A stretch of DNA of 5,589 nt from Sphingomonadaceae bacterium. GTDB lineage: Bacteria > Pseudomonadota > Alphaproteobacteria > Sphingomonadales > Sphingomonadaceae. Where the stretch lies: NCBI GenBank assembly GCA_947451875.1, contig CANGBE010000109.1, positions 1 to 5,589 of the forward strand. The letters are read 5' to 3'. Below, in pieces: positions 1 to 5,412 of the stretch. A model generated the notes under the pieces. It did no database searches. It was not told the DNA's origin and worked only from the letters and a program-made list of their open reading frames with translations. A program made the position numbers and the translations under genes. Every line of letters starts with the position of its first letter. The first letter of the stretch is position 1.

Positions 1-481
1 AGATGCGATGGTGCTCGATGAGGGGACTGACTGGTTTCAGGCGAGCAACCTTGAGATCACCGACATTGCGATCGGCAACCCGGCAACCAATGTCATCCCG
101 CCAAAGGCCTCGGCGCGCATTTCAATCCGCTTCAACGATTTACACACCGGCCAAGGCCTCGCCGACCGGGTGAGCGCGATTGCCGGGCGGCACGGCGGAA
201 CGGCGCGCGCGGCGATCTCCGGCGAAGCGTTTCTCACGCCGCCGGGCGCATTTTCGGCCATGGTGGCAGAGGCTGTGGAGGCCGAGACCGGACTGGTTCC
301 AGAGGCTTCGACCACCGGCGGTACGTCTGACGCGCGTTTCCTCAAGAACCTTTGCCCGGTGATCGAATTTGGCTTGAATAACGCCACCATGCACAAGCGC
401 GATGAGGCGGTTGCCATTGCCGATCTTGATGCACTGGCGCGGATTTACCGGCGCGTGGCAGAGGCGGCGCTGAAAGCGTAA
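1..481 (+). CDS. dapE: Succinyl-diaminopimelate desuccinylase, C-terminal part (5' end outside window)
   Basis: DapE hydrolyses N-succinyl-LL-2,6-diaminopimelate to LL-diaminopimelate and succinate in the cytoplasm, in the succinylase branch of lysine and peptidoglycan precursor synthesis. The frame is open from base 2, giving about 159 residues to the TAA at 479-481, out of roughly 375-380 usual for the family. The first part is the end of the lid/dimerisation domain, with the DapE block 'GNPATNVIP' followed by 'IRFNDLHTG'. The chain then returns to the M20 catalytic domain with 'TTGGTSDARF' and 'NNATMHKRDE'. The His codon at 392-394 in the latter corresponds to the C-terminal zinc ligand (His349 in Haemophilus DapE). 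The other metal ligands lie upstream of the window. The ATG at base 8 is internal, not the start. The motif order and 'NATMHK' make DapE much likelier than a generic M20 peptidase or ArgE. Confidence 0.95.
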   Translation, partial: DAMVLDEGTDWFQASNLEITDIAIGNPATNVIPPKASARISIRFNDLHTGQGLADRVSAIAGRHGGTARAAISGEAFLTPPGAFSAMVAEAVEAETGLVPEASTTGGTSDARFLKNLCPVIEFGLNNATMHKRDEAVAIADLDALARIYRRVAEAALKA

Positions 482-522
482 CCTCACCTAGGGTTTGGCG
501 TGTCGCATATTTTGCTAAGGCC

Positions 523-536
523 TGCCGACATCGGCA
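523..536. other. Short perfect dyad (6-bp arms, 2-base centre) between dapE and the symporter gene
   Basis: TGCCGA-CA-TCGGCA is a perfect inverted repeat lying 41 bases after the dapE stop and 58 bases before the symporter ATG. It could be an operator half-site pair for a regulator of the symporter, or a weak hairpin. No T-tract follows, so it does not look like an intrinsic terminator. The 113-base gap holds no convincing -35/-10 pair that I can see. A dyad this short can occur by chance in GC-rich DNA. Confidence 0.25.
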
Positions 537-583
537 CCATTGCCCCCGCCCAAACCGCTTGATAGGCTCTCCCGATTGCAGGC

Positions 584-588
584 GGGGA
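584..588 (+). promoter_or_regulatory. Ribosome binding site of the symporter gene
   Basis: GGGGA lies six bases before the ATG at 595. This supports the ATG over the in-frame TTG at 559, which would add a 12-residue Cys/Arg-containing extension unlike the start of DAACS transporters. Confidence 0.6.
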
Positions 589-594
589 CCACAG

Positions 595-1893
595 ATGAAC
601 AAGCGGCTGACACTCTATATCCTGATTGGCATGGTGCTGGGTGCCATTGCCGGTGAACTAGTCGGGGTGCTCGTGCCCAAAGACGCACCAGCGTTCACCT
701 ATTGGACCAAGAGCTTTGGCCTGCTCTCTGCCATTTTCCTGAACCTTATCAAGATGCTGATTGCCCCGTTTGTGCTGGCAACCATCGTTTCAGGTATAGC
801 CCATATGGGTGATAGCGCGGCGGTGGGGCGGATCGGTTTCCGGGCGATCAGCTGGTTCATTATCGCCAGTTTCATTTCGATCAGTCTGGGCCTTGTCATG
901 GTCAACCTGTTTCAGCCGGGGGTGGGCGTCAATCTTCAGGCTGCGGCCAAGACTGTGGGTGAGGTCAAGAAGCTGGATATGTTCGAATTTATCGAACACG
1001 TCTTCCCCAAGTCGGTGTTTACCGCGATGTCGGACAATAACGTTCTGCAAATCCTGGTATTCTCACTTTTCGCTGGAATCGGGCTTTCCGCCATTGGTGA
1101 GAAAGGCGCGCCGCTGGTGAAGGCTGCCACGGCCTTGGCCGATCTGATGATGCAGATCACTGGTTACGTCATGCGTATTGCGCCATTCGCGGTGTTTGGA
1201 GCGCTGGCTAAGGTGGTGGCGGAAAATGGGCTCGGCATTCTGGGCACCTATGCCGCGCTGCTGGCTGAGTTCTATTTCTCGCTGCTGATCCTGTGGGCAA
1301 TCCTGATCGCTATTGGCTGGGCATTCCTCGGAAAACGGGTGTTCACGCTGGTGCGTTATGTGCGCGAGCCAATTCTGATCGCCTATTCGACTGCGAGCAG
1401 CGAGGCGGCCATGCCCAAGCTGTTCGAACAGCTAGATCGTTTTGGCATTCCGCGCCGCATTTCGGGCCTGATGATTCCGCTCGGCTATTCGTTCAACCTT
1501 GATGGTTCGATGATGTATTCCAGCTTCGCAACGATTTTCATCGCGCAAGCCTATGGCATCCACCTGCCGATCATCACCCAGATCCTGATCCTGCTGACGC
1601 TCATGATTTCGTCAAAGGGCATCGCCGCCGTGCCGCGCGCCAGCCTGGTGGTGATTACCGCAACGCTTGCCATGTTCGATCTGCCGGTGGAGGGTGTCGC
1701 GCTGATCCTCGCCATCGACCAGTTCCTCGATATGGGCCGCACCTGCACCAACGTGCTCGGCAATTCGGTGGCAACGGCGGTCATCACCAAGTGGGAAGGT
1801 ATGTTGCAGGCCCCAACGGACCCTGATGCCGACGAACCCCACGCGCCGAGCGATACGCCTGAGCACGGTAAGAAGGGGCTGCATCTGGGTTAG
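595..1893 (+). CDS. Dicarboxylate/amino acid:cation symporter (DAACS family, GltP/DctA type)
   Basis: Inner-membrane secondary transporter of 432 residues, the usual bacterial length. It should import a dicarboxylate such as glutamate, aspartate or a C4-dicarboxylate, driven by H+ or Na+. The N-terminus starts directly in TM1 (MNKRLTLYILIGMVLG). The scaffold motif 'LNLIKMLIAPFVLATIVSGIA' is present, split here as LNLIKMLIAP plus FVLATIVSGIA. Hairpin HP1 carries 'STASSEAAMP' (residues 265-274). TM7 has the substrate and cation motif N301-L-D-G-S305. TM8 has D375, D379, R382, T383 and N386, matching Asp390, Asp394, Arg397, Thr398 and Asn401 of the archaeal homologue GltPh. The Arg is the residue that typically binds the side-chain carboxylate of the substrate. 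The position of the GltPh Na1 ligand Asp405 is N390 here, as in proton-coupled relatives. HP1 resembles DctA while TM8 resembles GltP, so I do not assign a symbol. A hydrophilic acidic tail ends the protein. The gene converges on nth with a 13-base gap. Confidence 0.93.
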   Translation: MNKRLTLYILIGMVLGAIAGELVGVLVPKDAPAFTYWTKSFGLLSAIFLNLIKMLIAPFVLATIVSGIAHMGDSAAVGRIGFRAISWFIIASFISISLGLVMVNLFQPGVGVNLQAAAKTVGEVKKLDMFEFIEHVFPKSVFTAMSDNNVLQILVFSLFAGIGLSAIGEKGAPLVKAATALADLMMQITGYVMRIAPFAVFGALAKVVAENGLGILGTYAALLAEFYFSLLILWAILIAIGWAFLGKRVFTLVRYVREPILIAYSTASSEAAMPKLFEQLDRFGIPRRISGLMIPLGYSFNLDGSMMYSSFATIFIAQAYGIHLPIITQILILLTLMISSKGIAAVPRASLVVITATLAMFDLPVEGVALILAIDQFLDMGRTCTNVLGNSVATAVITKWEGMLQAPTDPDADEPHAPSDTPEHGKKGLHLG

Positions 1894-1906
1894 GCAGCGC
1901 GGGTAG

Positions 1907-2548
1907 CTACTTCTTCTTCTCACTCTTGGGCTTGAACGAGCACAGGTCGGCCACGCCGCAGCGCCAGCATTCGGGCGTCCGCGCCTTGCAGACATAGCGG
2001 CCGTGCAGGATCAGCCAGTGATGCGCGCCGACGCGGAAGGGCTGGGGGACGCCTTTTTCTAGGCGTTTCTCCACTGCCAGCACCGTCTTGCCCTTGGCAA
2101 GGCCAGTGCGATTGCCGACGCGAAAGATGTGGGTGTCCACAGCGAATGTTTCGGCCCCGAAGGCGCAGTTCATCACGACATTGGCCGTCTTGCGACCAAC
2201 GCCGGGGAGCGTGGTGAGGATGTCGCGGTCCGCCGGAACCTCCCCGCCAAAATCGCGCACAAGGATTTCCGACAGCGCGATCACGTTCTTCGCTTTGCCG
2301 TTGAACAGACCGATGGTCTTGATGTGCTGCTTCAGGCCTTCTTCGCCGAGAACGATCATCGCTTGCGGCGTCTTCACCTCACGGAACAGCGCCCGGGTGG
2401 CTTTGTTGACCCCAACATCAGTCGCCTGAGCAGACAAAACCACGGCGACGAGCAGCTGGTAGGTATTGCCAAATTCCAACTCCGTCTCGGGCGAGGGGTT
2501 AAGCTCGGCGAGGCGGCGGAAGAATTCGAAGGTGTCGGCTTTGTTCAA
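1907..2548 (-). CDS. nth: Endonuclease III (DNA glycosylase/AP lyase)
   Basis: Base-excision repair enzyme that removes oxidised pyrimidines and cleaves the abasic site by a lyase reaction. The 213-residue product aligns without gaps to E. coli Nth through the catalytic core. The helix-hairpin-helix 'LPGVGRKTANV' places the Schiff-base lysine at K120, and 'VDTHIFRVGNR' places the catalytic aspartate at D138; both numbers match E. coli. Cys187, 194, 197 and 203 form the C-X6-C-X2-C-X5-C [4Fe-4S] site. The tail is Lys-rich (KPKSEKKK). The start is TTG at 2548-2546: it gives 'MNKA' exactly as in E. coli Nth, the next in-frame Met is at residue 64 inside the fold, and GAGGTG lies eight bases upstream. 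The TTG overlaps the dapB stop as TTGA, which suggests translational coupling within one transcript. No hairpin terminator is visible in the 13 bases after the stop. Confidence 0.97.
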   Translation of the reverse strand: MNKADTFEFFRRLAELNPSPETELEFGNTYQLLVAVVLSAQATDVGVNKATRALFREVKTPQAMIVLGEEGLKQHIKTIGLFNGKAKNVIALSEILVRDFGGEVPADRDILTTLPGVGRKTANVVMNCAFGAETFAVDTHIFRVGNRTGLAKGKTVLAVEKRLEKGVPQPFRVGAHHWLILHGRYVCKARTPECWRCGVADLCSFKPKSEKKK

Positions 2549-3273
2549 AGGCCAAGCACCTCACCCATCCCATAGCGTCCGGCATCGCGCCCAATCAGCC
2601 ACTGCGCCGCCCGCACGGCGCCTTTGGCGAAGATCATGCGGTCTTCGGCAAGGTGGGAAAGGGCGATGCGTTCGTGGTCGCCGAACAGGTTGACGGTGTG
2701 ATCGCCCGGCACGGTGCCGCCGCGCAGGGAGGCAAAGCCGATGGCGCCCTTGGCCCTGGCTCCAGTGATGCCGTCACGGCCGCGTTCGCTGCTGGTGGCG
2801 AGGTTGATGCCGCGCCCCTTGGCGGCTGCTTCGCCCAGCAGCAGCGCGGTGCCGGACGGGGCGTCCACCTTCATGCGGTGGTGGGTTTCGACGATCTCGA
2901 TATCCCAGTCCTCGCCCAGCCGGCTCGCGGCTTCGCGCACCAGATGGGCGAGCATGTTGACGCCGAGCGAGGTGTTGCCGGTCTGCAGCACGGCGATGTG
3001 CGCGGCGGCGGAATCGCACAGCCAGTGGTGCCGCTCTTCAAGCCCGGTGGTGCCGACGACGATGGGAATGCCGGCCGCCATCGCCGCATCAAGGTTCGCT
3101 TCCAGCGCGTGGGGGCTGGAGAAATCGACCAGCACGTCGCTCGCCTTGGCTAACGCCACTGGGTCACCGCCCTTGTCGATGCCGCCGGACAGCACTTCGC
3201 CTGCCGCTGCGATAGCCGCTGCCAGAGCGTGGCCCATGCGTCCTTCGCTGCCGATAATCCCGATACGCGCCAA
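2545..3273 (-). CDS. dapB: 4-hydroxy-tetrahydrodipicolinate reductase
   Basis: DapB reduces 4-hydroxy-tetrahydrodipicolinate to tetrahydrodipicolinate with NAD(P)H in the cytoplasm, an early step of the diaminopimelate/lysine pathway. The 242-residue product has the N-terminal Rossmann motif 'GIIGSEGRMG' (residues 5-14), 'GTTG' (74-77), and the signature 'ETHHRMKVDAPSGTAL' (129-144), with the catalytic His131/His132 pair and substrate-binding K135. Near the C-terminus 'GDHTVNLFGDHERI' and 'AKGAVRAAQWL' are also typical. It is shorter than E. coli DapB (273 residues) because the loop after the second strand (around D33) is reduced, as in the ~245-residue mycobacterial form. I place the start at the TTG at 3273-3271, giving 'MARIGIIG', because GGAGG sits five bases upstream. 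An in-frame TTG at 3285 overlaps that GGAGG and would add four residues (MEAC) not typical of the family. The last bases overlap the nth start. Confidence 0.96.
   Translation of the reverse strand: MARIGIIGSEGRMGHALAAAIAAAGEVLSGGIDKGGDPVALAKASDVLVDFSSPHALEANLDAAMAAGIPIVVGTTGLEERHHWLCDSAAAHIAVLQTGNTSLGVNMLAHLVREAASRLGEDWDIEIVETHHRMKVDAPSGTALLLGEAAAKGRGINLATSSERGRDGITGARAKGAIGFASLRGGTVPGDHTVNLFGDHERIALSHLAEDRMIFAKGAVRAAQWLIGRDAGRYGMGEVLGL
2557..2562 (-). promoter_or_regulatory. Ribosome binding site of nth, inside the dapB 3' end
   Basis: On the minus strand GAGGTG lies within the last dapB codons, eight bases before the nth TTG at 2548. It supports use of this non-ATG start and reinitiation by ribosomes finishing dapB. 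Confidence 0.55.
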
Positions 3274-3278
3274 ACAAG

Positions 3279-3283
3279 CCTCC
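3279..3283 (-). promoter_or_regulatory. Ribosome binding site that decides the dapB start
   Basis: On the minus strand GGAGG is followed by a five-base spacer (CTTGT) and the TTG at 3273. The site overlaps the alternative TTG at 3285, so the downstream TTG is the likely initiator. Confidence 0.65.
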
Positions 3284-3292
3284 AAACGGGAC

Positions 3293-3384
3293 CGTCATCC
3301 TGAACTTGTTTCAGGAACTCACGTACCCCTCATTCAGCCCTATCCTTTAGGCACAATGGTTCCTGAAACAAGTTCAGGATGACG
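3293..3384. repeat. REPIN-like doublet: two inverted copies of a palindromic intergenic repeat
   Basis: Bases 3293-3318 and 3359-3384 form a perfect 26-bp inverted repeat around a 40-base centre. Each arm contains its own smaller hairpin, TCCTGAA-CTTGT-TTCAGGA (3298-3316, and its reverse complement at 3361-3379). The structure can therefore fold as one long stem or as two small hairpins, which is the architecture of REP doublets (BIME/REPIN). It fills most of the gap between the MoeB/ThiF-like gene, whose stop is seven bases beyond the right end, and the dapB ribosome binding site, ten bases beyond the left doublet edge. A transcript running from the adenylyltransferase gene into dapB would carry it in the leader of dapB, where it could attenuate, stabilise or terminate RNA. 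I recall similar arms as dispersed repeats in sphingomonad genomes; this needs a genome search to confirm. Confidence 0.8.
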
Positions 3385-3391
3385 ATTGCTT

Positions 3392-4174
3392 TCAGGGATG
3401 GGTTTTATTCCCACACGCCCCGCACAGATCGTCCTTCGGCACCCGAATTGTCCTGAGGCTGGGCGCGAGGCCATCGAATAGCTGCAGCATGCCCCATTGC
3501 GGATCACCCAGCGCGGCGTGGCCTTGCAGGATAATACGAATCGCTGACATAGCGGCGAAGGCGCCGACCATGCCGACCATGGCACCCAGCACGCCATCGG
3601 CGGCGCAGGTGTCGCAGTCCTCGGCATCGAAGGCATCGCCCACCCAGCAGCGATAGCAGGGCTGGCCATCCAGGTGCCCGGCGAAGTTGCCAACCTGTCC
3701 CTGAAACCGGCCGACAGCAGCACTGGTGAGCGGCAGCCCAAGCGCCACACAGGCATCCGAAACCGCGAGGCGAGTCGCGAAGTTGTCACAACCATCGAGT
3801 ACGAGTGTGGCGTCCCCCCCGAGGACCCGCGCGGCATTGTCCCCCCCTACCCTCACGATAGCCGCGCGGGCCTCAACCTGGGCATCAAAGCGGGCCACCC
3901 AGTCCGTAGCAGCTTCTGCCTTGGGGCGACCGATGTCGGCTTCGGTGAAGACTGTCTGGCGCTGCAGGTTGCTGGCTTCCACCACATCGTCATCGATCAA
4001 GGTTAGCCGCCCGATTCCTGCCGCCGCCAGATATTGCAGGGCAGGGGAGCCGATCCCGCCGCAGCCGATCAGCACGACATGGGCCTTGGTCAGTGCCGCC
4101 TGTCCTGCGCCGCCCACTTCGGGCAGCACGATATGGCGGGCAAAGCGGTCAAGTCGATCGGGGGCTAATGGCAT
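3392..4174 (-). CDS. HesA/MoeB/ThiF family E1-like adenylyltransferase
   Basis: Cytoplasmic enzyme of 260 residues, close to E. coli MoeB (249) and ThiF (251). The family adenylates the C-terminal glycine of a ubiquitin-like sulfur carrier (MoaD for molybdopterin, ThiS for thiazole) using ATP. Visible motifs in order: R13 in 'RHIVLPE'; nucleotide loop 'GCGGIGS' (37-43); 'IDDDVVEASNLQRQ' (60-73) with R72; K85 in 'IGRPK'; D130 in 'GCDNFATR'; zinc-binding 'CYRC' (173-176) and 'CGAC' (251-254); and 'CDTCAADGVLG' (187-197), where C190 aligns with the Cys that forms thio-adducts in ThiF/MoeB. There is no C-terminal rhodanese domain, so sulfur would come from a separate donor. The ATG at 4174 has a weak TAAGG seven bases upstream. 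The gene follows the PAP2 gene by 46 bases and may be cotranscribed with it. MoeB and ThiF cannot be told apart from sequence alone, so no symbol is given. Confidence 0.92.
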   Translation of the reverse strand: MPLAPDRLDRFARHIVLPEVGGAGQAALTKAHVVLIGCGGIGSPALQYLAAAGIGRLTLIDDDVVEASNLQRQTVFTEADIGRPKAEAATDWVARFDAQVEARAAIVRVGGDNAARVLGGDATLVLDGCDNFATRLAVSDACVALGLPLTSAAVGRFQGQVGNFAGHLDGQPCYRCWVGDAFDAEDCDTCAADGVLGAMVGMVGAFAAMSAIRIILQGHAALGDPQWGMLQLFDGLAPSLRTIRVPKDDLCGACGNKTHP

Positions 4175-4209
4175 GGCGCAGCCTTAGAGCAGGCGTGCGG
4201 CACTGGGAA

Positions 4210-4233
4210 GCGCCCGCCGTTCAGGCGGTGCGC
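4210..4233 (-). other. GC-rich hairpin spanning the PAP2 gene stop codon
   Basis: GCGC-CCGCC... (4210-4218) pairs with 4224-4233 in a nine-base-pair stem with one bulged base (4229) and a five-base loop (4219-4223) that contains the stop codon of the PAP2 gene. On the minus strand no run of T follows, so a classic intrinsic terminator is not supported. It could pause ribosomes or RNA polymerase, or protect the mRNA 3' end, between the two genes. Confidence 0.35.
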
Positions 4234-5210
4234 ACTTCGTATTGGTGGAGCAGCCGCAGACCAGCCTTCACCAACACGATCGCCATCACAGCAACGAATA
4301 GTCCGGCGATCATATCGACCAGGTAATGCGTTCCCTCAATCGGAGTAGCCATTAGCATCGCGACGTTGATTGCAATCATTGGCCAGCGCAGCCGCGCTAT
4401 TGGCCAGGCCGCAGCCATGTAGAGCACGGCCGAAACAGTATGGAAGCTGGGCGCGCAGACGAGGCCGCGCAGCGCGGTCATATCGATAGCCCGCAGGCTG
4501 TGATCGCGTAGCGCCGGAATCATTTGCTCCTGATAGAGCGCCGATGTTGGCATATAAGGGATTGGCCCGTGCCACAGGAAAGCCAGCGGACCTTCCGCCG
4601 GCAGGCGCATGAACAGCAGGACTGTAAGCATTGCGCCAAGCCAAAAAGTAATCAGGAATTCGCGGGCCTCATCGGCGCGGTGGGTCCAGGCGAAAGCCGC
4701 CATCAAGATGATGGGCGAGACATAGATCATCGAGTAAGCGATTGAGCTGGCTGTGCGCAGCATGGGATATTCGAGCACCACCCGGTACATCGCAATCCAG
4801 TCAAAATGCAGCGCACTGTCCATTCTGGCCAGCATCGGATCGGTGAACCCGGCGGTCGCGGCGGCGGCAGGATAGGTTGCAAAAACCCCGAGCAGGCAAG
4901 TGACCACAAACAGGAACATGTGTTCGGAAAAATCCCGCAGCCGATACTGGCCGAGGGTTGCCGGGCGATGGGCCGCAATGCGCAGAGCCGCCAAGGTTCC
5001 CAGTGCGAAGGCGCTAAGGCCGAATCCGGTATTTGCTATGGAAACGCCAATGCCCGCACGCCGCATCATTACGCCTACGATAATGCAGGAAAGTGCCAGT
5101 CCTACCAAAACACAGGAAACAGGAATCCGCGGCCTGCCCACCTTGCGAAGGAATGGGTTTGGCAGCGAATGATCAAGCCACACGGCGTCGCGGACAATCT
5201 GAAGCGTCAT
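4221..5210 (-). CDS. PAP2-superfamily integral membrane protein (Aur1/inositolphosphotransferase-like, PAP2_3 type)
   Basis: Predicted inner-membrane lipid phosphatase or lipid phosphotransferase of 329 residues. The N-terminal half has several hydrophobic segments (about 31-49, 61-80, 98-116, 158-175, 186-202), and the C-terminal part has more (about 258-272, 275-289, 300-316). The PAP2 motifs are visible: 'APSFHTVSAVLY' (C2, H257) and 'GTHYLVDMIAG' (C3, H295 and D299), the histidines being the acid/base and nucleophile of the family. The first motif is degenerate ('RLPAEGP', 202-208), as in the Aur1-like subgroup rather than classic PgpB-type phosphatases. Substrate is unknown; an undecaprenyl-pyrophosphate, phosphatidate or sphingolipid headgroup role are all possible. 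I chose the ATG at 5210; an in-frame TTG at 5279 would add 23 mostly basic residues. Neither start has a clear Shine-Dalgarno. It lies downstream of dnaA and upstream of the adenylyltransferase gene. Confidence 0.85.
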   Translation of the reverse strand: MTLQIVRDAVWLDHSLPNPFLRKVGRPRIPVSCVLVGLALSCIIVGVMMRRAGIGVSIANTGFGLSAFALGTLAALRIAAHRPATLGQYRLRDFSEHMFLFVVTCLLGVFATYPAAAATAGFTDPMLARMDSALHFDWIAMYRVVLEYPMLRTASSIAYSMIYVSPIILMAAFAWTHRADEAREFLITFWLGAMLTVLLFMRLPAEGPLAFLWHGPIPYMPTSALYQEQMIPALRDHSLRAIDMTALRGLVCAPSFHTVSAVLYMAAAWPIARLRWPMIAINVAMLMATPIEGTHYLVDMIAGLFVAVMAIVLVKAGLRLLHQYEVRTA

Positions 5211-5258
5211 CAAGAACCGATACTGTCTATAGACGCTTGTGACGCCTTGAACCCGCTG

Positions 5259-5276
5259 GCCCGGTATTCTCCGGGT
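5259..5276. other. Small dyad at the possible 5' leader of the PAP2 gene
   Basis: CCCGG (5260-5264) and CCGGG (5271-5275) flank six bases, with a possible extra G-T pair outside. If translation starts at the ATG at 5210, the dyad lies in the leader about 50 bases upstream and could be an operator or leader hairpin. If it starts at the TTG at 5279, the dyad is coding. It is short enough to be chance. Confidence 0.2.
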
Positions 5277-5343
5277 CAATCTGGCAGGTGCGATAGAGCA
5301 ATCGCCCGGTCAAGCGAAGTGAATTCTTGTTATATTTGTTAAA

Positions 5344-5391
5344 CAGAACTGCAATATTGATAGCCGATCAGGCCGAGGCACTGCAGTTCTG
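5344..5391 (-). terminator. Candidate terminator after dnaA
   Basis: Read on the minus strand, CAGAACTGCA (5391-5382) and TGCAGTTCTG (5353-5344) form a perfect 10-bp inverted repeat 21 bases after the dnaA stop. The second arm is followed by TTTAACAAATAT. The 28-base loop is longer than usual but includes a possible GCC/GGC inner stem. The T-tract is short, so termination may be partial or Rho-assisted. The same stem read on the plus strand has no T-tail. Confidence 0.45.
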
Positions 5392-5412
5392 CTGCGAATT
5401 GAGATGAAGTAA

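Noticed and set aside
559..594. Upstream TTG start for the symporter
   Set aside because: It adds a polar 12-residue extension, and the ribosome binding site at 584-588 fits the ATG at 595.
1894..1912. GTAGCTAC palindrome at the convergent symporter/nth ends as a bidirectional terminator
   Set aside because: Eight bases with no loop and no T-tract; too short and overlapping the nth stop codon.
2129..2575. Plus-strand open frame of 148 codons opposite nth
   Set aside because: It is a shadow of nth, whose catalytic and Fe-S residues are all intact; no recognisable motif or ribosome binding site.
2714..3382. Long plus-strand open frame (222 codons) opposite dapB
   Set aside because: It is antisense to a well-supported dapB, has low-complexity Ala/Ser/Pro composition, and runs into the repeat doublet, reading 'RHPELVSG' from it.
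3406..3416. DnaA-box-like TTATTCCCACA
   Set aside because: It has extra bases relative to the consensus, is single, and lies inside the adenylyltransferase coding region.
3340..3837. Minus-strand open frame of 165 codons overlapping the adenylyltransferase in another frame
   Set aside because: The E1-like frame has complete motifs; this one is an out-of-frame shadow ending in the repeat.
4806..5342. Plus-strand open frame of 178 codons opposite the PAP2 gene
   Set aside because: Antisense shadow with no hydrophobic segments or motifs; the minus-strand frame has clear PAP2 motifs and membrane segments.
5280..5412. Replication origin or DnaA boxes beside dnaA
   Set aside because: The spacer has an AT-rich stretch around 5325-5345 but no TTWTNCACA-type boxes in a cluster, so no origin is supported.
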